64,000 bases of DNA. It comes from Symsagittifera roscoffensis (Eukaryota; Xenacoelomorpha; Acoela; Convolutidae). The notes beneath the pieces are model-generated. The model did no database searches. It saw only the letters and a list, made by a program, of their open reading frames with translations, and was not told where the DNA came from. Every line of letters begins with the position of its first letter. Position 1 is the stretch's first letter. The stretch is taken from the NCBI RefSeq assembly GCF_963678635.1, contig NC_087065.1, positions 57,996,754 to 58,060,753 of the forward strand, in the 5' to 3' direction. Shown piece after piece: positions 44,944 to 56,900 of the stretch. A program made the position numbers and the translations under genes.

Positions 44944-47900
44944 ATGCCGCCTTCTGTCGTCAGTGATTTGAGCTCTAGAATAGAGCTTTCTATAAAGTGC
45001 TCGTAAGTTTTAATTTTCTGCTTATAAAAATAATTTAGTAAGCATTTATGCATTTTATATCATTTGACTTTTAAATTTTTGCAACATTATACCATAAGAC
45101 GAGGGTTCTGTATCGATTCGCTCTCACCTTTTTATTGTTGTTTTTTAAATCTCATCATGTTTAACGCAGTCGATTACTTCTTTTCGGATGCGACGATCTA
45201 TTTGATAGTTGTGGTGAAAATGTTTTAATGCATAAAATTGATTTTTTGAATTATCCTAGCGACAAAGGAGGATTTGATGAAACTGTGATAAACTTTTTCA
45301 AAACTTCTTGTGTATTTCAGGTCTCTCAGAGACGCGGACTTCGGCTCCAAGTCAGATCCAAGTAAGAATTTTTGGTCTCTATCGCCGAAAAGGAGGAGAA
45401 ACTTTGGGTTATGTTGTTTTTTTCTTACCATATCAGGTACCACCTGATATGGTACTATATTACAAAACTCTTCCAGTCGTGATATGAGCTGCGAAAAAAC
45501 ACTCGTAAATGTCTTAAAAGCAACTTTTCATGATTCCGTTCTTTTTAAGGACCAAGTGAACAATCTCCTCTATCAACCAATTGGGGAAGACATTGTTTAG
45601 TTGGTTAAAATCATTTTGTTTCCGCTAGTAAGAATTCAGCGTTTTTCATGTTGGCTTCCTTTTTCGCCAATTTATTTTGGCATACCTTATAATTAATCAA
45701 TCAATGGCGCTTCATTTCTTAGTTTATTGTTATTCACTTTTCCATCTGATGACAAATTTTAAAACTACAATTATTCTATTTTTTTGGCGAAAAAAATGTT
45801 CAACTGGTTTTTTGAACTACTAAAATTTCGATGAATGTGTCTTGGTTACTCCTGAAAAACCTAAACTTTGAAAATTGTTGAATATACAGTTTTAGCCTTC
45901 AGCTTCCACTCAAGCTAGTGGTCTTCAAATGTTAAGCGGTTTTGTTACGTACAGTTTTCTTGCGCGCATCGCTTAAAACCAAACATATTTATAATATGGC
46001 AAGTGGTACGAAGCTTCCAAATGGCACTTCATCTGATAACAATCTTTGAAAAATAATTCAAGTTCTTTTTGTGTCAACATTATTGTATGATTTCATTTTT
46101 TCAAATGAGATTTAGAATGAGATTTTTTCAAATAAGATTTTTCAACCGATGATTTAAAATTTTTGTGTTTGATTAAGGATTTTTGTCAATCTTCTGCTTC
46201 ACTCGAAGATATAGAAAATTTTAGTGTTTCCAAAAGATTAAGCTTTTATTTCCTCAGAATTTTGATATATTGCAAAATGTTGTGAAAGTTGGCTTCACCT
46301 CAATGTGAAAATTTACGTGCTTTCATGCGTTTTAAGGGAGATAATAAATATTCAACGAAAGAAATTAGCTTAAAAAAAGAGGGAAAACAAAAATTGAAAC
46401 CATTTTTGATAATACTTTATCAAAATAAGCAAGGAATTGGCTCGAGTGATTATCATATATTTTGAATTTTGAATTGTGCTTTGAGCTCCGATGAAAAGTT
46501 TTCAAACCATTTCTCCCGTGTTTCGTAAAGGCGGTCTGAAATATAGCTGGCTAGATTTTTTGCTATTTTGACAGCAACTGAATTTTTTCTAACTTACTTT
46601 GAATATATTTCAGTGTGTATTCTGAGTCTGCAAAATGAAGACAGTGGGAAGTTCGAGGAAGTGAGTTAAATCGAATTAATGTCTATTCTGTTAGATTTTT
46701 AACTACCTTCTTTTGAAATCTTTCCGAGTGTTTGTTGCTTCTTTGCCTGTCAACGCTAAAATTTCGAGCGCTATTGATACTGATGCGATGAATTCAAACA
46801 GCGAATGCACTTTGTCGCCGTTTGTTTCAGTGGAATATTTTCTGGCGACTAAAAAAATCAATATCAATTGAATTTTTTTTTTCAGATCGGACGCACTGAG
46901 CGAGTGGAAAACTGTCTAGATCCTGAGTTTACCACCAAACTGCTAGTCACCTACAAATTTGAAACCAAGCAGATGCTCAAGTTTAAAATGTGAGTAAATT
47001 TTTTGTAATGAACCAACCTTGTTTATCTATTAAAATGATTCAAAATATGCATTCTTTTTCGAAGTTTTCTTTTTAGCTCAGATGAGTTGTTTCACTCTAA
47101 GGCAATGGACCAAGTTCCCTGAATTTCCTTTCGCACAAATTTTTCACCAGCAAAAGTTTGGTTCTCGTAGTCCGATTGCTTTGAAAATTGACATCGAGCA
47201 TGACAAACATATTTGGTCTTCATAATTTACCTGGTGAAACCACTCGTTTCACCATAAAATTGATTCTTATTTGCGATAGGGGGTGGGGGGGGGGGGGGGT
47301 TTGGTCAGAGCCCATTTGAGAAAACATTCGATAATACTTATACTTCTTTCTGTTTTCTTTCCTTGAAAGTTAGCAGTGTTTGACTTTTCAACTTCGTGAA
47401 ATATGAAGCTTGCCTCAGTTTAGCTTGCCTCAAAAGTAGCTTAAGTTGAATTTTGGTTGAAAATGGTGTTATCGAGACGGGTACCGTGCAAACATTCGAT
47501 TTGTCAAACATCCGAAAAACCAAAACGTGATGCAAACACCCGAAAAACAGGGAAAACATCCGACATTTTTTACAAAGTACGGCAAAGATCCGATTTCTTC
47601 CGCGCGCTTAGAAAATGCTGATTGGCCGAACTAATAGTGACCGCAGCAGTCGCGTCAACGTTGCGAGCAAAGATAGACCTCTATATGACTATTTGAAGGT
47701 AGACCATTTGAAGGTAGACCTCTAGATGAAAGTTGGATCTGGTTATCGCCGTACAGCGGCGATTCAGGCGCACCGGCGAATGGAAACTGAGATTAGGCTA
47801 AATTAAAACTGGCTAATTGAGTTATTTCTTGTTTTTGAAAGTGTTGCGTCAAATTATTACGTAATATTTTTTTTGTAAATTTTTGAATGTTTGACATAGT

Positions 47901-50900
47901 TGATAAATGACATTTCGGATTTTGCCCTAGACCTATCGAAGACGCCGTGATTAAGAGCACACGGCTGGTGAATCTTAGCCAAGACGTTCCTGTTCAGATC
48001 CCGTAGCCGAAGTTTTTTTTGTTTTCTACCAGCTTTTTGATTAAAATCGTTGTCAGATATGTGTATTGTATATACTCTTACAATCGAATATATTGATTTC
48101 CTAGCCCAACAAACAAAAACAACAATTGGCAAAAAAATTTATGTTTTTTTTTGTGGTCGGAACTTGCTATCCTTGTTTGAAATTGGTTTTGTTTCAAGGC
48201 ACTTTTTTGACTTATTTCGCATTTTCCCATTTTTGCCCGTCTTACAGCTTTTGCTGCCGTCTTTTTTGCCGATGTGTGCATTTTCGGGGGTTCTCCGGGC
48301 TTGAGCACAGTTAGTAGAGGCAATAACCGCTAATAGAACAAGTTTCAGTTCTGTAAGTAAAACGGCGGCTCTTTTCCAGTTTCTCACGCTCCTTGTATGT
48401 AAAATAAATCAGTTTGGGACAACTGAAAAAAGGGGCAACTGGAAATAGCCAAACGGTTAGTTGGCACTGCATCTTTTACAAATTTTCTACCTTAAAATCT
48501 TTTCACTAACAATAAATTTATCCGCGTTTGAAGTATATTTGGAAAAAAATGGCTCTTCATAGTTCAAAGATAGTGTTACGCTCCAGTCCCAATGTCAGAA
48601 GCTAGTTTACAAACGAATGATTTGACTGAAATATGTTGTACTTGAAAGATTTAATTTATTATTATTATTTTAAAATCTTACGGGGTGTCTTAGCTTTTAT
48701 GGGGCCAGATTTTACATGAAGTTTATCTAGCATTTTTTTCACTATCGATATCAAATATCGATTCAATATCAAAATTATGTCGGAAAATATGCCGCATGTC
48801 TTTTTTCTGATCAGATACGACTGCGATGACGCTACGAGTAACCCTGACAAGGCAGACAAACTGGGCCAGCTGAAGGTGTCTGTTGCAGAAGTAGTGCAAG
48901 GTCGACTGAGACAGGGGAGGCTGTTGGAGAAATCGGGCAATGGAAAGTCCAAGATACATGTCACCGCACGAGAAACGGTCGACTGTAGGGTGAATAAAAC
49001 TTGGTTGCATTCATTTTGTCAGTTTGGCTCTAATGCGAAGGCCAGCTTATGCTATGATTTGTTATGATTTCACTGTTTTTTTATACCATGAATGAAAAGT
49101 GGAACGCATTTATACGGTGGGTGTCTTGATATTGAGCGAATACTTGAATGATCTCGTGGTGTTCGAACGAAAGACTTTCAGGCTGATAGCTTGGACTGGT
49201 CATTTATCTGCGTTATTTATTAGAAAAAAATTTGTTGCAGATGCTCTTGCTAAAGATTTTTGATTATCAAGATCCACCTAAAGTGCACTGGCTCAAATGT
49301 TCTCGTGCAGGCGAATCGCTGGAGTTTTGTCCTGGGTGAATATCCGTTTTCGGAGGACTCAGAAATTTTCGACTTAATAAACTTCAAGCGGCATTTAGAC
49401 AACAAGATAAAACTGTTTATTCTGAGGTCAGTTCTGTCAATCTAACTTCGAAGAGATAACTGGCTCAAGTGCTCTCTTGCATGTGAATTGCTGACGATTT
49501 ACTTGCCTGAAATTTGTGGTCTTAGAGACCTCTTACAGATGATTTTCCTTGAATGAAAGATCCCGCCCTGGTTGCTTATCCTTTTCTTTCTCAAGGACCA
49601 GGAAATTTTCTACTTAATAATTTTAAGCGGCATTTAGCCAACAACATCTTATTGCTTATTCTGAAGTCAGTTCTGTCAATCTATTTTAGAAGAGATTCAA
49701 GTTTTGTTTCAGTACCTGATGACGATAAAATTGAATAGGTTCTTCTCTTGCACGGAACCTCTAATCTATCTGGGACTCCAATGTTTCTCCTGCTTCGAGT
49801 TTTGTGCTGCAGTTTGAAAGGTATCGACTTTCCGTTTCCGGCTCTCCTTCGGCTCAGTCCTTTTTTCTAACTGGGTTGTTTGTCTTTCTCGCAAGATATC
49901 TTGAGAGAAACGAAATGGTCATCTTTGCTCCTCAAACCGAGACAGCAACTGATCTGCGGATTTTCAGAGTCTGCGTTAATTTTGACAAATTATGTCAGTC
50001 TCGTGTGCCACAATGTCAGACCTTTTTCAGGGCTTTCATGGTCCGAAAAAGGGATCTTGTTTCTCTTGGTCTGGATATTCTCTATCAGCTTAGGCAAGTC
50101 GTATTTGCTTCTGAATTTTGCTGTTAAAGATATCTTTAATTCCAACTCGGCACAGATGTCTTCGAATGCTATGAGTTTTTAATTTTCCGCTCTCTTGAAC
50201 GCTTCTTCAATAAGTTTTGAGCTTTATTTCGGAGGCCTTTCCTATTTTTTGTCAGGAAAGATTGTTAAGATTTGACTGGAAATGGCTGCGATGTTAACTT
50301 GATCTCCATTAACTCTACTCAGTGAGAGTACAAGATGCGCAGAGATCACCAATCATACAAACTCTTCGATGTAATTTTTTGTGTTAACAGCAAAGCTATG
50401 TCTTCAATTTCATTGCACGTGGCCTAGACAATAAAGACGGATTCTTCGGAAAGTCCGATCCGTTCCTGATCTTCCACAAGCAGACAGAGACAGGGTTAGT
50501 GTTATTATTATGATTCGCTAATAATCTAAAGATCTGTTTTATTTTATCATGTAATAGACATTTTTTCTTGAATTTCTATGTTTTCCCTTGCGAGAAGCAA
50601 AGGTATTGCAATCGGGTGCTATGCTTTTTGACGTAGGTAATTTTGTTCACAGAATGGTCAAAATTTGAAATGGTAAATTTAGTTTCAGTTGATAATAAAT
50701 TCAAATTTTTTTTTTTAAAATGCTAAAAATTATTATAGTAATTATAGTTTTTCATGACAACAATTTTTTCCGGCTTTTTTCTATTCCTATTTTATCGCTT
50801 GATAGGTTTTGGCCTATAGTTAATCGGTTAAATGGCCTCATATTTCATTTATCTTTCGACGGATGAAAAAAGTTATGTGTTTGTGTGTCTGCTTTTTGAG

Positions 50901-53900
50901 AGTGAAGGGAACTTAATAATTTTTTTATTAGTCTTCGTTTTTTTCGGCTTTTTTTTCTTTTTTTTTCAAAAAAAGTTTGTGTGTGCGTGTCTGTGTTTTG
51001 AAGGTGAAGGGGACTTATTAACTTAAATCTTGTTGACTTTTTTTCGGCATAAATGGATTTTGCTAATGCATTTTTGGCTTTTTCACTGCTTGGCATTTTT
51101 TTCCGATGCGTGTTTCACATTCTATTGTCTTGGCATGTTTCTGTTTCAAAATAGCCGGATTAGTTTGGATAGATCTAGTTTTTTCGACATTTGCTGTTTT
51201 TTGCAGCTTTCTTGCTTTGTATCGCAATGGCTTATACATTTGAAGGTTTGAGCTGAACTTGATATTGCTGGTCTAAAAAGAAACAAAATTGACGACCAAA
51301 AAAAACACGACAGAAAATATCGAAAATTTTCAGTTTTCCAAAAAATTGTTATCTCTTGTCTCTAGTTGTAGAGAGTGGCCGTAGCCAAGTGGGTTGGTCG
51401 CAGGGCTATTTACACAAAGGTCGTGGTTTCGAGTTCCACTTCGGTAACTGTTGAAGGGGTTGAAGTCTCCTCTGCATCCTTAATGGGAACGGGCTTGCGT
51501 AAAATAGATGAGAAAAAGTCTATTTCCCCACGGAAGTAAAGTCCCATGTAGTAAGGAGTAAATGGGGTGGGCGCAAATAAAAATAAGGATAGCCGGTTGC
51601 TGTGCAAGTAGCACAGATTGTTCCAACCATATTCCTTAAAAAAAATAGGAAACATTTTTTAAATTTTCTTCACATTAGTGTCGTTTTTAGTGGTTGGTGT
51701 GATTCGAGAACTATATAATTGCGTAAAGAATTCAAAAATCAAAATTCAAAGAACCAGATTTTCTCAATACTGGGAATTTTTTTGGAAAATTTCAATGTCG
51801 TTCGAATCACGGCTGGAAGGGCCTTAATATGATATACCACTCAACTCTCACCGATGATTGTTTGTGGTAGCTGATTTTGCGTGGAAAACAAAAAAAAGAA
51901 AACAAGGATAGCCGGTTACTGTGCAAGTAGCACAGAATGTTCCGACCATGGTCTTAAGAAATTTACGGTTCAGAAAGATTTTTTTTCCAAATTAGTGTAG
52001 TTTTTTCTGCTTGGTGTGATAAAAGGATCCGACGTTAAAATGTAATTTAAGCACATTAGAGAGTCATTGTAATACAGGCAAATTGGACAAAAATTCTTGT
52101 AAAAAAATGACTACACTTTTAAAAAAAATTTGCAGAAAATTTTTGATTTTTTTGAAGTTTTTGGTTCCCAAAATGAAGCAAAAAAAGTTCAAAAACTAGT
52201 TTTACTTGCTTAAAATTAAGTTATAGGGTGTCTTTAATTAGGAATAATTCATCTGTTGTAAGCCTCCTCGCTTGCTTTATGCGCTCGAATTAAGACGAAA
52301 AATCAAAAATTTCTTTTGGATATTTTTAAAGATGGTTCGAATCACGACTGAAAGAGCTTTAATATGTTATATCACTCAACCCAGTCCGATGATTATTTGT
52401 GGTGCCTGATTTTGCGTTGAAAACAAAAAGAAAAAAAGTTAAAACACCCGAATACAAAGCTCTTCCCCATTTTTCAAATGGTCGGAACAAAAACATTAAC
52501 GCACCCGAATACTAAGTTCCTTCTCAGTTTCAAAAACGGTCGGATTAACAATAGTTTATTGATTGACGTGCTTTCAGCTTCACACCTGTAGGCCAGACGG
52601 CCGTGGTGGACAATGACCTCAACCCCAACTGGCCCCCCTTCACCATCAACTGCGCCACCTTCTGCGACAATAATGCACAACTCCCACTCAAAATAGAGTG
52701 CTTTGACTTTGACTCGGACGGAGGGTAGGTGGGAAAAGTTGTTCTTGAGTGTATTTGAAATTGAGGATTTTCCCCTCATCCGGAACTCTTTTTTTCGTAA
52801 TGGATTGTATAACTAAAGACGAAGCAATTTGTGAAAAACTAAGAAAGGTCACATTCTCTTGTTAATTCAGTTTGTGAATCTACCCAACCAATTTTATTAG
52901 ATTTTAAAACTAAATGATAATTGAATCTATTATTGTTTTAGTCATGACTTGATTGGATCCTTCGAGACAACAACTGCTGAACTGTTCGCAGAAGTTAATA
53001 AAAAGGAGTTTCTGGTAAATAACAGTTATTTTGATAGTTGCTTTTTTTCGCAGTCTTAGGATGAAAACTACTTGATGAGGGGATGATTACGCTTATGGTA
53101 AGCAAGGGTATTGTAATCGGGTAATATACTTTTTTCCCGTATACAACTTTTTCCACAGGATAATCTCCAATTTCCAGATCATCATTTTCAGCACGTTGCA
53201 CTCTGAACTGCAGCAGTCGTCTCTCTGTTGGAAACTGCAACAGACATATTTTGAGCACTTTAGCTTTATGAATATCTGTCCTTTTCGAAATTTACTTATC
53301 ATGTTTGTTGTAATTTTACCAACTCAATTTTTTTTGTATAATTTCATTTGTTTTATTTTTTTTCCTTTCATTTTTCCCCTTTTTCTTCTCGGTTTAATAA
53401 GTTTCGGCCAGTTTTATGTCGGCTTATTGGCTTCATATTTTGTAATTTAATGAACGGAAAAAATGTGTGCGTGTGTGTAATGAAGTGGATCGGGCTTTAA
53501 AAACTTATTAGTTTTTAAGTCTTTTTTAAATTTCACTTTTTGTTTTTTCTGTTTTTCTCAGGTTGATCAGTTTCGGCCTATTTTACATCGGTTTATTGGA
53601 AATTGCACGGTATTGATAGTTTTATTCGTTTATTCGTTCGTTTTGATTTATCACTATGATTTATATAATCGGGAATTCTGCTTTTTTCCCGTAAACAACT
53701 TTTTTTCTACAAGTTTCCAACTTGCTTTATTATTGAATCCTAGCAACTTCCAAGATCTTTCGCACGTTGCCTAGAGTTAACGCGGTTGCCACTGCACCCT
53801 TAGGTCCTAGTTTCGAATTCCGGCTGGACCTTTTTTGTTTAGTACATATGCAATTGAAACTTTTTTTCTGGTAGAAATCGATTTGTCGGACCTTCATTTG

Positions 53901-56900
53901 TCTGCTCAAATTTTGTCAGCTTAGTTACCACATAACGGACTTTTCTGCTGTGAGGAAGTATCATGGTATTGCAAGTGTTGTCAAGTATCGCCCTCGGAAA
54001 AGTCAAAATTTTGATTTTTTGACAGTTTTTTCTTTAAAGTTTTTTGACTTTATCGAAAACTTACCTTCCATATCTGCGATTTTGGGCTCAATCCAAAGAA
54101 CGAATTGTGGGAATTTCTTTGTCATGCCCCTCTACGCCCAATTTGTTTACTCTAAAAGTTTTGACCCTTGGAAAAATCAACGTTTTTGTTTTTTGACCGT
54201 TTTCTGAAGTTTTTTTGACTTTCTCGAATTACCTTCCCATTTCCTAGTTTTTATGTTTCATCGAAAATACAGGTTGCGTGATTCTCTTCTGCATAGGCGG
54301 CGCGGCTACTTTCAATGTTTCTTACACAAAAAGCTATGGTTCTCGGAAATTTCAAACCCTCGATAACTGTCCTGCTAAATATTATATTATAGGTTTAATC
54401 AAAACAACTTGTTGTTGAATTCCCACCTCCATAATTAAAAACCACAATTTTTTTGGAAAATGGCCTTCCGTTGAGTCACAATTTTGAAACGACTATTTTT
54501 TTGGAAACTCTTTGACTTAACCTGAAAACTAGCATGCCAATTCTCACATTAAGTGTTCAGTCCAGAAACCAGGTTTTGGGAATTTTTCTACTTGAGTGGC
54601 CGCAACCTGTTTTTTGTAGAAAAAAAATCATAGATTTTGGAAAGTCACGTTTATCAATTTTTCATAGTTTTATCGAAACTTTTTGAGTTTTTTTTAAACT
54701 ACCCTATCAAATCTGAAATGAAAAGTTCAATCGAAAGAACCAGTTGCTAGAGTTTTTGCTGCACAAGTGATGACGCCTTAATTTTTTGCTAGAAGAATTT
54801 GATGTTTTTGAGAAAATTCCAGTATCATAAGTTTTCACTGTTCTCAGGTATTTTGGTAGATAAACAAAAGGTTTTGGACAAAGTCCAGTTTTTGAATTTC
54901 TTCCCGCATCAGTACAACATATTTTTAAAATATCAAACATGCAATGTTAGCTTTAGCTGAGCCTCTATTTGTCTTAATCGATATATTCGAAAATTTTGGT
55001 TCACTTAGTTTTTTTTCAACATTTTGTCATTTTTGTCGACTCATATTTTTTCATGTTTGTGTTGTATCACAAGTGGTGCGAAGCTCGGCTTTGCCTCTGT
55101 GTTATATTTTATATCATTACACCCTCAAAGCTTGAGTTATAGTATGAATTTTCTTTTTTTTTTCAACCTAAGTCGCAAATGTTGTTGCAACGCAAATTTT
55201 TTGCGACAAAATGTGTTCATTTTGAAAGAGTTCATTTTGATCAATAACCAGCTTTTAAGTACAGCCAATGCTGGAGATATTAACACAGACGCTTATATTA
55301 CAAATAGCACTTAAGCTTCAAAGTATCATGGATCTGTAGCGTAGAGGTAGGGAATTAGACCCGCAACAAAAAAGGCGGTTTTAACCTGGGCAGGGTCGGA
55401 TGTTTTTAATAAACTATTTCGTTTTCTAGTTAAAGTGCATCCGCTCTATCAATTGAGGGAGATTAGTTGGTAAATTTCTTTTTTTTTTTCAAATGACTGG
55501 TACTGCTAATGCGTCATAATTGGCTTGTGTCACCTAGCAATTATGTAGACTCATAATTGGCGTGCGGCACTTAAGAAGATTTGTAGACTCAAGTTTTAAT
55601 CTTTCAGTTTTTCCCAGTAGCGTTATCGGTCATATTTTTGCTTGCGTGTGCGAAATGCAACTTCGCTTCTGTGTCAATAATATTTTTTATTGGTAAAAAT
55701 CGATTTGATTGAATATGTGTTTGGTTTGAACTAAAGCAATTGTACCGATATTTCTAGCTGATCAATGAGAAGAAAAAGGCTAAGAAGAGTTCGTATAAGC
55801 ACAGTGGGGTGTTGCTTCTGGAGTCCTATCGTCTAGAAGAGGACTGGGAATTCTCCCACTACCTTCAGTCTGGACTCCAGCTGGGATTCTCTGTTGCTAT
55901 CGACTTTACTGGATCAAACGGTGAGTAATAGCATGTGTTCAACTTTACTGGATCAAACGGAGAGTAATAGCATGGAATATTTGCATGCGTTCAGTAAATA
56001 ATGATCTAAACAGTTAAGTAACCACATCCAAAGTCTTTGAAATGTAACATTTCATATTTGGAGCTCATGTTATTTTGATGATAATGCAAAACTGTCTGAG
56101 CTTACGTTGATTCACAGCAAGTGTTAAATCAGTTATCTGAAAGGGGCATTTGTTTATATAGTCCTCATTTTTCTGGTGAAAAAATATGCAATTCCTGGAT
56201 TAATATCAATGTAGCAGTTAAGCGATTTTTTATAATAGTGATATGCGACTTATTGCTGCGGGGTTTCCGTATGCGGTGTCAAAATCCTATTTTTTGACGT
56301 GAACTGTTTTTCATGTCTTGGCCGTGTAGCAGAAAATACCTAATGCATGTGCAAAGGAGTCCATATGCTGATGCCGTGCTACTTTCTTTGTAGGTGACCC
56401 CTCCCATCCTATGTCCCTGCACTACTTCAACCCATCCTTGCCCTACAACCAGTACACTACAGCCATAGACTCAGTGGGACAGGTGGTGCAGGAGTACGAC
56501 TCGGACAAACTGTTCCCCGTGTTCGGATTCGGTGGCTGTTTCTTCAGCCAGCAGCGCACCAGTCACTGCTACCCTCTCGTAAGTGTAACTGGCATATTAC
56601 AACGCCCAAGGATATGTTTGTCGGGTTTGAAAAAAGATAATATGTCGGCCGCTTTTTGTGTTATTAGCTGCTCCTTGTTGAGCAAGGCAAGTTTATTAAG
56701 TAGATAAGTTAAGTTTTCCGAATTTTCGTTGTTAAACTTTCGTTCTTTCCTCTTTTTTTTGTCTTTTTTTCGGCTTAATAAGCTTCGGCTTATTCTATAT
56801 CGACCTAATGACCTCTTTTTGCGTCGTTTTAGGACCGACATTTTTTTTGTGCATGTATGTGTTCTGAGGAGAAACGGGACTGTCAATTTTTTTTTATTTT

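Noticed and set aside
49260-49738. Two similar open frames (61 codons each) in copine intron 5 suggesting a duplicated small gene
   Set aside because: The similarity comes from a DNA tandem duplication. The frames lack matching starts and no family is recognised.
51372-51446. tRNA gene candidate with good A and B boxes
   Set aside because: Acceptor ends do not form seven pairs, and it is followed by repeat sequence in a copine intron. A covariance-model scan would settle it.
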